Shown one piece after another: positions 1 through 7,471 of a stretch of 25,056 nucleotides of DNA. The position numbers were made by a program, and so were the translations under genes. The DNA is from an uncultured delta proteobacterium (lineage in GTDB: Bacteria > Myxococcota_A > Polyangia > Polyangiales > Ga0077539). Location of the stretch: positions 1 through 25,056 of the forward strand of contig CAIOSS010000921.1 in the NCBI GenBank assembly GCA_903860995.1, given 5' to 3'. How positions within the stretch are numbered: the stretch's first letter is position 1; every line of letters begins with the position of its first letter. The notes under the pieces were generated by a model, which saw only the letters and a list, made by a program, of their open reading frames with translations, ran no database searches and had not been told where the DNA came from.

Positions 1-667
1 CGCCGCCGAACACGTACGCCCGCGTCACTGCCCCCGAGGCCCCCGCCTGCGCGTCGGCGGCGCTCTGGCTCCACGCCTCGGCGCCGTTGTTGACGTTGTC
101 GAGCGTTCCCACCTGGCCGCTGGCGATGACGCCCTGGATGACCCCCGCGACGCCGAGCGCGGCGCCCAGCCCGAGGCTGACCCAGGGCCCCACGGTCGAC
201 ACGGCGCCGCGTCGGTACTCCACGCGAAACCAGCGGGGCTCGATGACCGCGCGCTCGACGGTGCGCTCGACGGTGCGCTCGCGGACGATCACCTCCGGGG
301 TCTGCCCCGCGCGGCGCGCGGCCTCCTCGCGCTCGCGCTGCTGGTCGGCGAGCGGGCGCAGCTGCGCCAGCATCTGCTCGAGCGCCGCGCGGTCGAAGCC
401 CGGCGCGCCGGCGCTGGCGAAGTCCTGGAGGGACTGCGTCGCGCCGACGTAGTCGCCCTGGCGCTCGAGCGCGCGAGAGAGGTTGAAGAGCAGCTCGGGG
501 CGGTGCGAGATCGCGTGCGCCTCGCGGAAGGCCCGCGCGGCCTCGTCGTAGCGCCGCGCCGCGAAGGCGCGGTTGCCGTTTTCGAAGTAGGTCTCCGCGA
601 GGTTCTCCTGCGCGGACGCCGACCCCGTCGCGAGCAGCGCCGCGAGCGCGACCGTGGCGGGCCTCAC
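1..667 (-). CDS. Exported TPR protein with C-terminal membrane hairpin (3' end outside window)
   Basis: The start is a GTG that shares four bases (GTGA) with the glyQ stop, so translation is probably coupled to glyQ. Residues 1-19 read as a signal peptide ending in GSASA before QENLAET. Residues 22-80 form TPR-like helices (YFENGNRAFAARRYDEAARA, then LLFNLSRALERQGDY). A charged helical stretch follows, with a TVER repeat at 132-139. A hydrophobic segment at 160-183 (VSLGLGAALGVAGVIQGVIA) is probably a membrane span, and the frame is still open at the window edge. Signal peptide plus TPR plus late membrane segment is a recurring plan for envelope proteins in Myxococcota, and the gene at 9414 follows it too. 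The substrate or partner is unknown. I infer a periplasmic, inner-membrane-anchored protein. Confidence 0.75.
   Translation of the reverse strand, partial: MRPATVALAALLATGSASAQENLAETYFENGNRAFAARRYDEAARAFREAHAISHRPELLFNLSRALERQGDYVGATQSLQDFASAGAPGFDRAALEQMLAQLRPLADQQREREEAARRAGQTPEVIVRERTVERTVERAVIEPRWFRVEYRRGAVSTVGPWVSLGLGAALGVAGVIQGVIASGQVGTLDNVNNGAEAWSQSAADAQAGASGAVTRAYVFGG
251..274. repeat. Two tandem copies of a 12-bp unit inside the TPR gene
   Basis: The unit gcgctcgacggt occurs twice in a row, followed by a partial third copy. On the minus strand it encodes the in-frame TVER-TVER stretch of the charged linker. It is a short coding repeat and is probably length-variable between strains (inference). 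Confidence 0.6.
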
Positions 668-1623
668 GGCGCCACCACGCCGGGCGCCCCGCGCAGCAGC
701 GGGAACCCGAGCGCCTCGCGCTGCGCGAGCCACGTCTCGGCGCAGCGGTGGGCGATGCCGCGCACGCGCTTGATGTAGTCCTGCCGCGCGGTGACGGAGA
801 TGGCCCCGCGGGCGTCGAGCACGTTGAAGTGGTGCGAGGCCTTCACGCAGAAGTCGTAGGCGGGCAGCGCGAGGCGCTCGAGCGGGGCCTTCGCGTACAC
901 CAGCTCGGTGCGCGGACCCTTCTTCGACTCGACGCGCTGCTCTTCCAGCGAGAGGGCGCGGCGGCACTCGCGCTCGGCGGCGTCGAACTGCCCGCGGTGG
1001 TGCTCCACGTCGGCGTGCGTGAAGTTGTACGTCGACCACTCCCACTCCGCGCGCTTCGCCACCTCGCCGTAGCGCACCCCGGGCGCCCACATGGCGTCGT
1101 AGATGCTCGAGACGTCCTGGAGGTACATCACGATGCGCTCGAGGCCGTAGGTGAGCTCGCCCGACACCGGGCGGCAGTCGAAGCCGCCGCACTGCTGGAA
1201 GTACGTGAACTGCGACACCTCCAGGCCGTCGAGCCACACCTGCCAGCCGAGGCCCCAGGCGCCCAGCGTGGGGGACTCCCAGTCGTCTTCGACGAAGCGC
1301 ACGTCGTGCTTCAAGGGGTCGGTGCCGAGCGCGCGCAGCGAGGCCAGGTACTGGTCCTGGATGTCGAGCGGCGAGGGCTTCAGGATCACCTGAAACTGGT
1401 GGAACTGCTGCAGCCGGTTGGGGTTGTCGCCGTAGCGCCCGTCCGTGGGGCGGCGCGAGGGCTCGACGAACGCGACGTTCCAGGGCTCGGGGCCGAGGGC
1501 CCGCAGGAAGGTGTTGGGATTGAACGTCCCCGCGCCCACCTCGCTGTTGTACGGCTGCACCAGCAGGCACCCCCGCTTCGTCCAGAAATCCTGCAGGGTC
1601 AGGATGAGCTCTTGAAAGTACAT
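664..1623 (-). CDS. glyQ: Glycyl-tRNA synthetase, alpha subunit
   Basis: This is the catalytic alpha chain of the bacterial alpha2-beta2 glycyl-tRNA synthetase, which charges tRNA-Gly with glycine using ATP in the cytoplasm. The family signature is clear from the first residues: LILTLQDFWTKRGCLLVQPY, then EVGAGTFNP, GPEPWNVAFVEPSRRPTDGR, FHQFQVILKPSP, LGAWGLGWQVWLDG and TYFQQCGG. The end reads LDARGAISVTARQDYI and REALGFPLL, as in other GlyQ proteins. At 319 residues it is slightly longer than the usual ~300. The extra length lies around residues 225-250 and in a short C-terminal tail. The ATG at 1623 is preceded by GAGG at suitable spacing. In most bacteria glyS (beta) follows directly; here an exported TPR gene follows instead, so glyS must be elsewhere. 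A LysR gene lies 37 bp upstream on the same strand. Confidence 0.97.
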   Translation of the reverse strand: MYFQELILTLQDFWTKRGCLLVQPYNSEVGAGTFNPNTFLRALGPEPWNVAFVEPSRRPTDGRYGDNPNRLQQFHQFQVILKPSPLDIQDQYLASLRALGTDPLKHDVRFVEDDWESPTLGAWGLGWQVWLDGLEVSQFTYFQQCGGFDCRPVSGELTYGLERIVMYLQDVSSIYDAMWAPGVRYGEVAKRAEWEWSTYNFTHADVEHHRGQFDAAERECRRALSLEEQRVESKKGPRTELVYAKAPLERLALPAYDFCVKASHHFNVLDARGAISVTARQDYIKRVRGIAHRCAETWLAQREALGFPLLRGAPGVVAP

Positions 1624-1660
1624 CGGTGCCCTCGGAGGTACCGCAGTCCCCCACCGGGGA

Positions 1661-2641
1661 TCAATGGATCCCCACCCCCCTCTTCCTCTTCGGCGCGGGC
1701 TTCTTCGCTCGCTCTTCGCAGGTGGGCATCTTCCGGTTGAGCTCCGGCGCGCGCTTCGCCCACGCCACCACCGCGTCGACGAAGGCCCGCACCGCCGGCG
1801 GCACGAACTCCCGCTCCGGGTACACCACGGCGATGTGGCTCTCGGCGCCGAGGCGCTCGGGCAGCACCGGCACCAGGGCGCCGCTCACGAGGTCGTCGTA
1901 CACCACGGGCAGGGGCAGCAGCGCCAGCCCGTTGCCCGCCAGCGCCGACGCCCGCAGCACCGCGAGGTCGTTGGTGGCCATGACCGCCTCCACCCGCACG
2001 TGCCCGCCGCGCACCAGCGGCCACTGCGTCGCCGGGTGTTCGCCCAGGGCGAAGCCCACCATGCACGCGTGCTTCGTGAGCTCCGCCACGCGCCGCGGCG
2101 TGCCCCGGCGCGCGAGGTACGCCGGCGCCCCGACCACCACGAGGCGGGTGCGGGCGAGGTTGCGCGCGATGAGCCCCGGCGGGAGCTTCTCCCCGGCGCG
2201 GATGGCCACGTCGTAGGCGCCCGCGGCGAACTCGACGTGCCGGGTGGTGAGGTCGAGCTCCAGGCGCACTTCGGGGTAGCGCCCCACGAACTCCGCGATC
2301 ATCGCCCCGAACTCCGCCGAGATGAGCGGCGGCGCGGACACCCGCAGCGCCCCGCGCACGGCGTTGTCGCTCTGCCGCACGGAGGCCTCGGCGTCGCGCA
2401 CCGCCGCGATCACCCCGCGAGCCCGCGCGTAGAGGGCCTCCCCGGCGTCGGTCAGCGTCATGGTGCGCGAGGTGCGCCGGAGCAGTCGCACGCCGAGCTT
2501 CTCCTCCAGCCGCGCGAGCCTCCGGCTCACGGTGGGCCTCGGCACCCCCAGCTCACGTGCCGCGCGGGAGATCGAGCGCGCCTCGACGGTGCGCACGAAG
2601 GTCATGAACTCGGCGGTCTCGGGCGGATCGTCCATCTGCAT
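1661..2641 (-). CDS. LysR-family transcriptional regulator
   Basis: This 326-residue protein has a winged helix-turn-helix at about residues 10-70: SISRAARELGVPRPTVSRRL, then LEEKLGVRLLRRTSR and LTDAGEALYARA. A periplasmic-binding-protein-like effector domain follows at about 92-300. The pattern resembles the LysR subgroup that ends with a basic tail; here the last ~15 residues are Lys/Arg-rich (KKPAPKRKRG). It diverges from the DoxX-like gene at 2750, and LysR proteins commonly control the divergent neighbour and themselves. That is inference; the ligand is unknown. Two in-frame ATGs (2641 and 2635) are possible starts and neither has a clear ribosome binding site. glyQ begins 37 bp downstream on the same strand and may share transcripts. 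Confidence 0.93.
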   Translation of the reverse strand: MQMDDPPETAEFMTFVRTVEARSISRAARELGVPRPTVSRRLARLEEKLGVRLLRRTSRTMTLTDAGEALYARARGVIAAVRDAEASVRQSDNAVRGALRVSAPPLISAEFGAMIAEFVGRYPEVRLELDLTTRHVEFAAGAYDVAIRAGEKLPPGLIARNLARTRLVVVGAPAYLARRGTPRRVAELTKHACMVGFALGEHPATQWPLVRGGHVRVEAVMATNDLAVLRASALAGNGLALLPLPVVYDDLVSGALVPVLPERLGAESHIAVVYPEREFVPPAVRAFVDAVVAWAKRAPELNRKMPTCEERAKKPAPKRKRGVGIH

Positions 2642-2749
2642 CGTTTGATATCAGATGGTGCTCGCTGGTGCGCAATGGCGCCACCCCACCCCCGGGCGGA
2701 CATTGCCCCTCGCCGACGCACCCCCCGCGTCGCAGGAGCTGCACGTCCC
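2642..2749. promoter_or_regulatory. Divergent LysR/DoxX control region with an 8-bp palindrome
   Basis: The gap between the two divergent starts contains the perfect palindrome TGATATCA at 2646-2653, five bases from the LysR ATG. It is an AT-rich island in very GC-rich DNA. Its position fits an autoregulatory LysR operator or a core promoter element for the LysR gene. On the plus side, AGGAG at about 2734-2738 is the ribosome binding site of the DoxX-like gene. No -35/-10 pair could be fixed for either direction. Confidence 0.4.
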
Positions 2750-3166
2750 ATGAAGAACCGCCACCTGTCCTACTGGATCCCCACCGCCCTCTTCGCCCTC
2801 GCGATGACCATGTCGGGCCTCGGCGCCCTCACCCGCCAGGCCCCGATGATCGCCGCGTACACGCACCTCGGCTACCCCGTGTATTTCATGACCATCCTCG
2901 GGGCTGCCAAGCTCCTGGGCGTCGGGACGCTGCTCGCCCCGGGCCTCCCCCGCCTGAAGGAGTGGGCCTACGCGGGCTTCACCATCAACCTCGCGAGCGC
3001 CGCGCTCTCGCACCTCGCCGCGGGCGACCCGGTCGGCAACGCCGTCGCGCCGCTGGTGCTCCTCGGCCTCCTGCTCGCCTCGTGGCGTCTCCGCCCCGCG
3101 AGCCGCTCGCTCGTGAGCCCCGCCGCCGACGAGCCCGCCCGCCACCCCGTCGTCGCCACCGCCTGA
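2750..3166 (+). CDS. DoxX-like four-helix membrane protein
   Basis: This 138-residue protein has four predicted membrane spans at about 8-27, 42-63, 71-90 and 97-114. The DoxX-like family pattern is visible: an N-terminal YWIPTALFALAMTMSGLGAL, a loop, and the mid-protein ILGAAKLLGVGTLL with PRLKEWAYAGFTINL. The start ATG has AGGAG 11 bases upstream. It diverges from a LysR regulator, a pairing often seen for small DoxX-like inner-membrane proteins, so it is probably that regulator's target. Its stop is only 12 bp from the convergent AgmX/PglI-domain gene. Biochemical activity of this subgroup is not established; roles in redox or stress have been proposed for some members. The C-terminal ~25 residues are a soluble Pro/Ala-rich tail. 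Confidence 0.8.
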   Translation: MKNRHLSYWIPTALFALAMTMSGLGALTRQAPMIAAYTHLGYPVYFMTILGAAKLLGVGTLLAPGLPRLKEWAYAGFTINLASAALSHLAAGDPVGNAVAPLVLLGLLLASWRLRPASRSLVSPAADEPARHPVVATA

Positions 3167-3178
3167 CCCCCCTCGCGA

Positions 3179-3769
3179 CTACGATCCAGGCGAGAGCGAG
3201 AGCGGCTGGCGGAACACCGCCGCGCCGACCTCCGGGCTCGGGAAGACGAGGCCGCGGATGCGCGCGACCATGCAGGTTCCAACGCCCGGCGCGGCGTCGA
3301 GTCCGGTGGTAGAGGCGCTGGTGACACGGCCTGATGCGCCGATCGTGAAGTTCAGGGTGATGGTGCCGGCGAGGGTCGGGGCGTCGCGCAGATCGCGCTC
3401 GTAGCAGCCGCGAAGACCGCCCTGCTGTCCGCGGAGGAGGCGCGCGACGCTGTCGACGGAGATCCCGCCCGTGGCTCCGACCGGCTCGATGGGGCCGAAG
3501 TCGAGGTCGCCGCGCCGCACGCGTTCGGCCGCCGGGGTGGGCTTCACCGCCCCCGCCGCGAGTGGAGAGTTCGTCACCTCGGGAGGCGGCACGGTCGAGC
3601 GCGCGAGCGGCTGCGGCGGCGCGGGCGGCAGCTGCGGCGCAGGCTCCAGAGATCGGTCGTCGCGCGGCGCCTCGCGGCGGCGGGTGCATCCCAGGCCCGC
3701 GCCGACCGCGAGCGTGAGGCACACGAGGGCGACGGCGAGCGACCGGGGGCTTTGAGGGCTTCGAGGCAT
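3179..3769 (-). CDS. Envelope protein with AgmX/PglI C-terminal domain
   Basis: The N-terminus MPRSPQSPRS plus a hydrophobic run (LAVALVCLTLAVGAGLG) before Cys28 looks like a lipoprotein or Sec signal; the lipobox is imperfect (GLGC rather than L-A-G-C). A Pro-rich linker follows at about 43-85. From about residue 105 to the end the sequence matches the AgmX/PglI C-terminal domain known from myxobacterial gliding-related and TonB-like proteins: QQGGLRGCYERDLRD, LAGTITLNFTIGASGRVTS, CMVARIRGLVFPSPEVG. The two Cys (122 and 166) are in the usual places. The ATG at 3769 was chosen because GGGAG sits 8 bases upstream and the signal sequence starts there; a longer upstream frame exists but would bury the signal. 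It diverges from the gene at 3804 and its partner is unknown. Confidence 0.82.
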   Translation of the reverse strand: MPRSPQSPRSLAVALVCLTLAVGAGLGCTRRREAPRDDRSLEPAPQLPPAPPQPLARSTVPPPEVTNSPLAAGAVKPTPAAERVRRGDLDFGPIEPVGATGGISVDSVARLLRGQQGGLRGCYERDLRDAPTLAGTITLNFTIGASGRVTSASTTGLDAAPGVGTCMVARIRGLVFPSPEVGAAVFRQPLSLSPGS

Positions 3770-3803
3770 TGGAGTGCTCCCGCGATACGTTATCAACGGG
3801 TCC
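3770..3803. promoter_or_regulatory. Compact divergent promoter region
   Basis: Only 34 bases separate the divergent starts at 3769 and 3804. The AT-rich core CGATACGTTATC can supply a TAACGT box for the minus gene (17 bases before its ATG, followed by a GGGAG ribosome site). It can also supply a TATCAA box for the plus gene (7 bases before its ATG, no ribosome site). Overlapping bidirectional -10 elements are inferred from base composition and spacing only. Confidence 0.35.
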
Positions 3804-4472
3804 ATGCCGGCTGCACCCATTACCATCCCGCCGCACGTCATCGCCGACCCGCTGCGCCTCCTCACCCAGCGCGCCACGCTCCCCGGCGCCTACGGCTACG
3901 ACCACTCCGCCCACGCGCTGCGCGTCGCCGCCGCGAAGGGCGTCCCCCTCGCCGACCGCCTCGCGCTCGCGCTCCACGGGAGCTGGATGGTCAACAGCCG
4001 CGCGACGTCGCCGGTGTTCCGCCGGTGGCTCCAGGAGCCCGCGCGGCCGGCGTGGATCGTCCTCGACGAGCTGCTGCGCGACGGCCCCGAAGGGTGGCTC
4101 GGGCTCGCCGACGACGAGCGCGCGGTGGCCGCCCAGGCCGTCACCCTGCTCTGCGGCGCGGACGTCGGCGTCGCGGCCGTGAGCAAGGTGCTCGCGCTGC
4201 TCTACCCGCAGACCCTGTGCCTCATGGACGACCACGCCATCGCCTGGCTCGGGCTCGCCCACGAGTTCGCGCCCGGCGAGGAGAAGGGCACCGCGGGGGC
4301 GTCGCTCTTCGTCCCGACGCTCGACGCGTTCGGCGCCGCCGTCGTGGCCAACCGCGAGGCGCTCACCGCCCTCGCCGCGGCGCACACCGCCGCCGTGCTC
4401 GACGCCACCCAGGCGCTCGACCGGGTGCTCTGGGTCGCCTCGTACGGCGAGCGCTTCTTCCAGAAGAAGTGA
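3804..4472 (+). CDS. Uncharacterised 222-residue cytoplasmic protein
   Basis: I do not recognise this family with confidence. There is no signal peptide or membrane span, and the protein looks helical and soluble. Visible features are an aromatic patch (LPGAYGYDHS, residues 26-35), GSWMVNSR (59-66) and the well-ordered block VSKVLALLYPQTLCLMDD (126-143). The 'sKvL.LLyP…mDd' pattern recalls helix-hairpin-helix/DNA-glycosylase-like folds where a lysine-led helix precedes a Pro and an Asp, but that resemblance is weak. ATG 3804 was preferred over GTG 3774 because 3774 lies within the control region of the divergent gene. Codon use is strongly GC3-biased, supporting a real gene. It is 61 bp upstream of the gene at 4534, in the same direction. 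Confidence 0.72.
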   Translation: MPAAPITIPPHVIADPLRLLTQRATLPGAYGYDHSAHALRVAAAKGVPLADRLALALHGSWMVNSRATSPVFRRWLQEPARPAWIVLDELLRDGPEGWLGLADDERAVAAQAVTLLCGADVGVAAVSKVLALLYPQTLCLMDDHAIAWLGLAHEFAPGEEKGTAGASLFVPTLDAFGAAVVANREALTALAAAHTAAVLDATQALDRVLWVASYGERFFQKK

Positions 4473-4519
4473 GCGGCGCGGACGCGCGGTGGTCGGTGCG
4501 TCGCCCCGCGCGATGGTGC

Positions 4520-4525
4520 TAACGT
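4520..4525 (+). promoter_or_regulatory. Putative -10 box TAACGT, leaderless start of the 4534 gene
   Basis: TAACGT lies 8 bases before the ATG at 4534 in otherwise almost AT-free sequence, and no Shine-Dalgarno sequence precedes the ATG. This spacing would put the transcription start at or next to the start codon. No convincing -35 hexamer was found. Confidence 0.4.
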
Positions 4526-4533
4526 CGCGGACG

Positions 4534-4965
4534 ATGCAACGAGACGAGAAGCCCACGGCGGCGCCGCGGTCCCCGCTGGCGGAGAAGCACGGCATCGACC
4601 CCTTCACGCTGTTCTGCGCGTACCACCTCGGCATCACGGCCAGCGACGGGTACGAGTTCCAGAACGTCCACCAGGTGGCGAAGCGCTTCGGGGTCTCCAG
4701 CGGGATCATCAAGCAGGTGCTCCAAGACCTGGCGATGGACCCCGACCGCCTGGTCAACAGCGACTTCGACCTCTCCAGCGCGCAGATCGACGTGCTCGAG
4801 GTCCCCGATGGGGTGTCCCGCACGGAGGTCGCCCGCCCGCACTGGGAGGCCTTCCGCACCGCCAAGATGAAGACCCGCGACTGGCAGCGCGAGCTCGCCA
4901 CCGACGCGCGCGAGAACGAGAAGACCTTCGGCCCGCGCGCCCCGCAGCGCCCCGGGCGACGGTGA
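4534..4965 (+). CDS. Conserved small protein with HTH-like segment
   Basis: This 143-residue soluble protein contains the pattern HGIDPFTLFCAYHLGIT (19-35), then VHQVAKRFGVSSGIIKQVLQ (45-64), MDPDRLVNSDFDLSSAQIDV (68-87) and a Lys/Arg-rich tail. The segment 45-64 reads as a helix-turn-helix (VAKRFGVSSGIIKQVL). From memory, similar small proteins with the 'DPF.LF.AYHLGI' opening occur widely in Myxococcota as hypothetical proteins; this would need a search to confirm. ATG 4534 was chosen over the upstream GTG at 4489 because conservation-like sequence starts here and a -10-like box sits just upstream. The stop overlaps a GTG in the next frame. The likely role is DNA- or RNA-binding regulation, inferred only from the HTH. 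Confidence 0.75.
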   Translation: MQRDEKPTAAPRSPLAEKHGIDPFTLFCAYHLGITASDGYEFQNVHQVAKRFGVSSGIIKQVLQDLAMDPDRLVNSDFDLSSAQIDVLEVPDGVSRTEVARPHWEAFRTAKMKTRDWQRELATDARENEKTFGPRAPQRPGRR

Positions 4966-4976
4966 GCGAGGTGAGC

Positions 4977-5831
4977 ATGGACCCGGCAGCGACCTTACGT
5001 GTCCCCGTATGCAGCGACCCGAAATGGCTGCGCTCCGCGGTGCTCGGGATGACCGCCGGGGTCTCCGGGCTCTTCATCGCCCTCTTCGCGCGCACCAACG
5101 TGTCCGCCGCGCTCGGCGTGCTGCCGGGCATGACCGTCGGGGTCTTCGGCGGCAGCGCCCTCGCCGCCTGGGCCCGCCGCCGCGGCGGCACCATCTCCCT
5201 CGTCGCCACCCCCGGGCGCCTCGACGTCAGCGACGAAGAGCGCCGCGTCGAGGTCGTCGACCTCACCAGCCCCTACGGCGCGCTGCTGCTCTCCGGCGAG
5301 GGCCGCCGCGTGCTCATCCTCTCGCAGCGCAACGACCCCGTGGTGCTCATCGAGTCCCTCAGCCCCCGCGCCGCACCCGGCGCCGCCTGGAGCGCCCGCA
5401 CCCGCCCGGTCGACCTCGACGCCGTCGCCCTGTCCGCCGCCACCTCGCACACCTTCGCGCTGCTCCCGGGCGACTCGCTCGACCCCCTGCTCGCCCACCT
5501 CGAGGCCACCCTCGACCCCGACGCGCCGTGGCTGCTACAGCCCACCGGCACCGGCACCCTGGTGCTCTCCCGCGACGGCCTCGCGCTCGCCGACCGCGCG
5601 CCCCTGCGCGACCCCATCCATCCCCTCAACTACGCGGTGAAGGTGCAGGGCGGTCAGGTCGCCGGGCTCGGGCTCGCGTCCACCGCCGACGAGGGCTCGA
5701 TGCTCCTGCTGGCCTGCGACGAGGCCACCGTGGAGAGGCGCGCGGTGGTCACCGACAACCCCATCGACGCGTTCATCCCGATGTCCACCTACGAGGTGCT
5801 GCGCGCCCTCTACCGCGCGCCCGCTCAGTAG
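4977..5831 (+). CDS. Uncharacterised protein with N-terminal membrane hairpin
   Basis: This 284-residue protein has two adjacent hydrophobic segments, about 19-38 (LRSAVLGMTAGVSGLFIALF) and 44-66, which form a membrane hairpin. A soluble region rich in beta-strand-like sequence follows. That region reads as two similar halves, around GTISLVATPGRLDVSDEERR (71-90) and LVLSRDGLALADRAPL; each could be a pleckstrin-homology-like or 'is this gene's own boundary condition' sensor, but I cannot name the domain. ATG 4977 has GAGGTGA just upstream; the alternative GTG at 4962 overlaps the previous stop and lacks a ribosome site. It follows the 4534 gene by 11 bp, so the two are probably co-transcribed. 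Its 3' end overlaps the convergent kinase gene by 7 bp. Function unknown. Confidence 0.75.
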   Translation: MDPAATLRVPVCSDPKWLRSAVLGMTAGVSGLFIALFARTNVSAALGVLPGMTVGVFGGSALAAWARRRGGTISLVATPGRLDVSDEERRVEVVDLTSPYGALLLSGEGRRVLILSQRNDPVVLIESLSPRAAPGAAWSARTRPVDLDAVALSAATSHTFALLPGDSLDPLLAHLEATLDPDAPWLLQPTGTGTLVLSRDGLALADRAPLRDPIHPLNYAVKVQGGQVAGLGLASTADEGSMLLLACDEATVERRAVVTDNPIDAFIPMSTYEVLRALYRAPAQ

Positions 5832-7414
5832 ACGTTGTCGCGGTAGCCCGTCGGCGTCTGCGGGGCGTTGGCGCGCGGAGCCGTGCGCGGCGGGCGGCGG
5901 AGGCGCGGCGCGACAGGCAGAGCGACGGGCTCGACCCCGGGCGCGGGCTCGACCGGAGCGACGGGCATCGGGGGCACGTCGGTCACCCGCGGGCGCAGCC
6001 GGGCGACGTGCGTGAGCTGCGCGCCCGACAGGGTCACCTGGTGGTCTTCGAAGCCCGCGTGGCGGAACACCAGCGTGTGGGCCGTGTCGGGGTTGGCCCG
6101 CGCGCCCGTCCACGCGCTGCGCAGGGGCGTGCGGCCGAGGGAGACGCCGCCCTCGAGCACCTCGGCGCCGGGGGGGTCGCTGTCGAGCGAGACCTGCACC
6201 GTCGGCGCGACCACCGCGGGGGCGGAGGGCGGGGGCGCGGCGACGAGGCGGATGGCGACGCCGAGGCCCACCGCGAGCACGAAGAGCCCGACGCCCAGGA
6301 GCAGCGGAGACCGACGGGCCTCGGGGGCAGGGGGCGGCGGCGTGACGGCGGGCGCGGCGGGGAGCGACTCGCGGGGCGTCGGCGCGCGCGGGAGCGGCGG
6401 CGGGAGCGTGGAGGTGAGCGGCGCGACGGGGCCCTCGCCCGAGGTGGGCACCCGGCCGCTGAGGCTGTTGATGAACTCCCCGGACATCGACCCGAGGGGG
6501 CGGCCCACGGAGGCGCCAGCGTGCTTGATGGCAGCGATGAGCTCGTCCATCGACGCGTAGCGCTCCTCAGGGCGCTTGGCGAGGCAGCGGTAGACGATCT
6601 CCTCGACGGCCGCGGGCACCTGCACGAGGGGGTTGGTCTCGACGAGCGTGGGCACCGGGTCGCTCACGTGGGCCATGAGCAGGTTGACCGAGCTCGATCG
6701 CTCGAAGGGCACCTTGCCCGTGAGCAGCTCGAAGAGGATCACCCCGAGGGAGTACACGTCCGTCGCCAGGGAGACCCGCTCGCCGCGGATCTGCTCGGGG
6801 GCCATGTACTTGGGCGACCCCATGAAGAGCCCGGTCTGGGTGAGGGCCTCCTCCGCCGTCTCGTCGGTGCGCTTGAGGAGACCGAAATCCAGCACCTTCA
6901 CGAAGTCCTGGTCGTCGTCGTGGCGCACCAGGTACAGGTTGGCCGGCTTCAGGTCGCGGTGGATGACCCCGTGCCCGTGGGCCTCGCGGAGCGCGCGGCA
7001 CGCCTGCACCAGGATGTGCAGCGCACGGCCGACCTCGAGCGGCGCGTCTTCGCGCAGGAGCCGGTGGAGGGTGCGGCCCTCCAGGTACTCCATCGCCATG
7101 AAGTACACGTTGTCGCTCGACTGCCCGTAGTCGTAGAGCGTCACGGTGTTGGGGTGCGTGAGCTTCGAGACGATCGACGCCTCGAGGAAGAAGCGCTTGT
7201 GAAACTCCGGGTCGCTCTCCCCGTTGTAGTTGGGCTGGAGCACCTTGAGCGCGACGATGCGACCGAGCGGCGCCTGCTCGGCCCGGTACACCTTGCCCAT
7301 GCCGCCGCGGGCGATGATGGACAGCACCTTGAAGCGGTCGTTGATGACGCGCCCGATGAGCGGATCTCCTGGCGCGGTCGACGTCGCTGTGGTGGTGCTG
7401 ACGGGCTCAGCCAT
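5825..7414 (-). CDS. Ser/Thr protein kinase with membrane span and extracytoplasmic PEGA-like domain
   Basis: This 529-residue protein has a Hanks-type kinase at about 20-298. The glycine loop is ARGGMGKVYRAE (first Gly replaced by Ala35), with catalytic Lys57, HRDLKPAN (152-159), DFG (176-178) and APEQ (205-208). A Pro-rich juxtamembrane linker (about 305-368) contains RAPTP at 343-347. A membrane span lies at about 370-391. Outside the membrane a PEGA-like fold (about 405-475) is recognised from VSLDSDPPGAEVLEGG, GRTP and HAGFEDHQVTL. The tail is Pro/Arg-rich. Key catalytic residues are intact, so it should be active. PEGA-tailed kinases are common in Myxococcota and are thought to read envelope signals. 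It converges with the 4977 gene and diverges from the protease at 7592. GGAG lies just before the ATG. Confidence 0.95.
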   Translation of the reverse strand: MAEPVSTTTATSTAPGDPLIGRVINDRFKVLSIIARGGMGKVYRAEQAPLGRIVALKVLQPNYNGESDPEFHKRFFLEASIVSKLTHPNTVTLYDYGQSSDNVYFMAMEYLEGRTLHRLLREDAPLEVGRALHILVQACRALREAHGHGVIHRDLKPANLYLVRHDDDQDFVKVLDFGLLKRTDETAEEALTQTGLFMGSPKYMAPEQIRGERVSLATDVYSLGVILFELLTGKVPFERSSSVNLLMAHVSDPVPTLVETNPLVQVPAAVEEIVYRCLAKRPEERYASMDELIAAIKHAGASVGRPLGSMSGEFINSLSGRVPTSGEGPVAPLTSTLPPPLPRAPTPRESLPAAPAVTPPPPAPEARRSPLLLGVGLFVLAVGLGVAIRLVAAPPPSAPAVVAPTVQVSLDSDPPGAEVLEGGVSLGRTPLRSAWTGARANPDTAHTLVFRHAGFEDHQVTLSGAQLTHVARLRPRVTDVPPMPVAPVEPAPGVEPVALPVAPRLRRPPRTAPRANAPQTPTGYRDNVY

Positions 7415-7424
7415 GCGCTCCGGT

Positions 7425-7471
7425 GATCGGTCGGGCGACGTTCCTGCGTGAAGGCCCCCGTCGAACCGATC
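7425..7471. promoter_or_regulatory. Inverted repeat between the kinase and protease genes
   Basis: GATCGGT (7425-7431) and ACCGATC (7465-7471) are exact inverted copies separated by 33 bp, inside the 177-bp divergent gap. They could be half-sites for a looping regulator, or chance. The rest of the gap (7472-7591) is C-rich and shows no clear promoter or ribosome site for the protease. Confidence 0.2.

Noticed and set aside
2985..4901. Minus-strand frame of 638 codons across several genes
   Set aside because: It runs antisense or out of frame through four supported genes and has no coherent protein pattern.
4962..4976. GTG at 4962 as start of the membrane-hairpin gene
   Set aside because: It overlaps the previous stop but has no ribosome site; ATG 4977 has GAGGTGA in place.
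5009..7426. Plus-strand open frame of 805 codons over two genes
   Set aside because: It spans the end of one real gene and the whole antisense of the PEGA kinase, with extreme Arg content and no domain.
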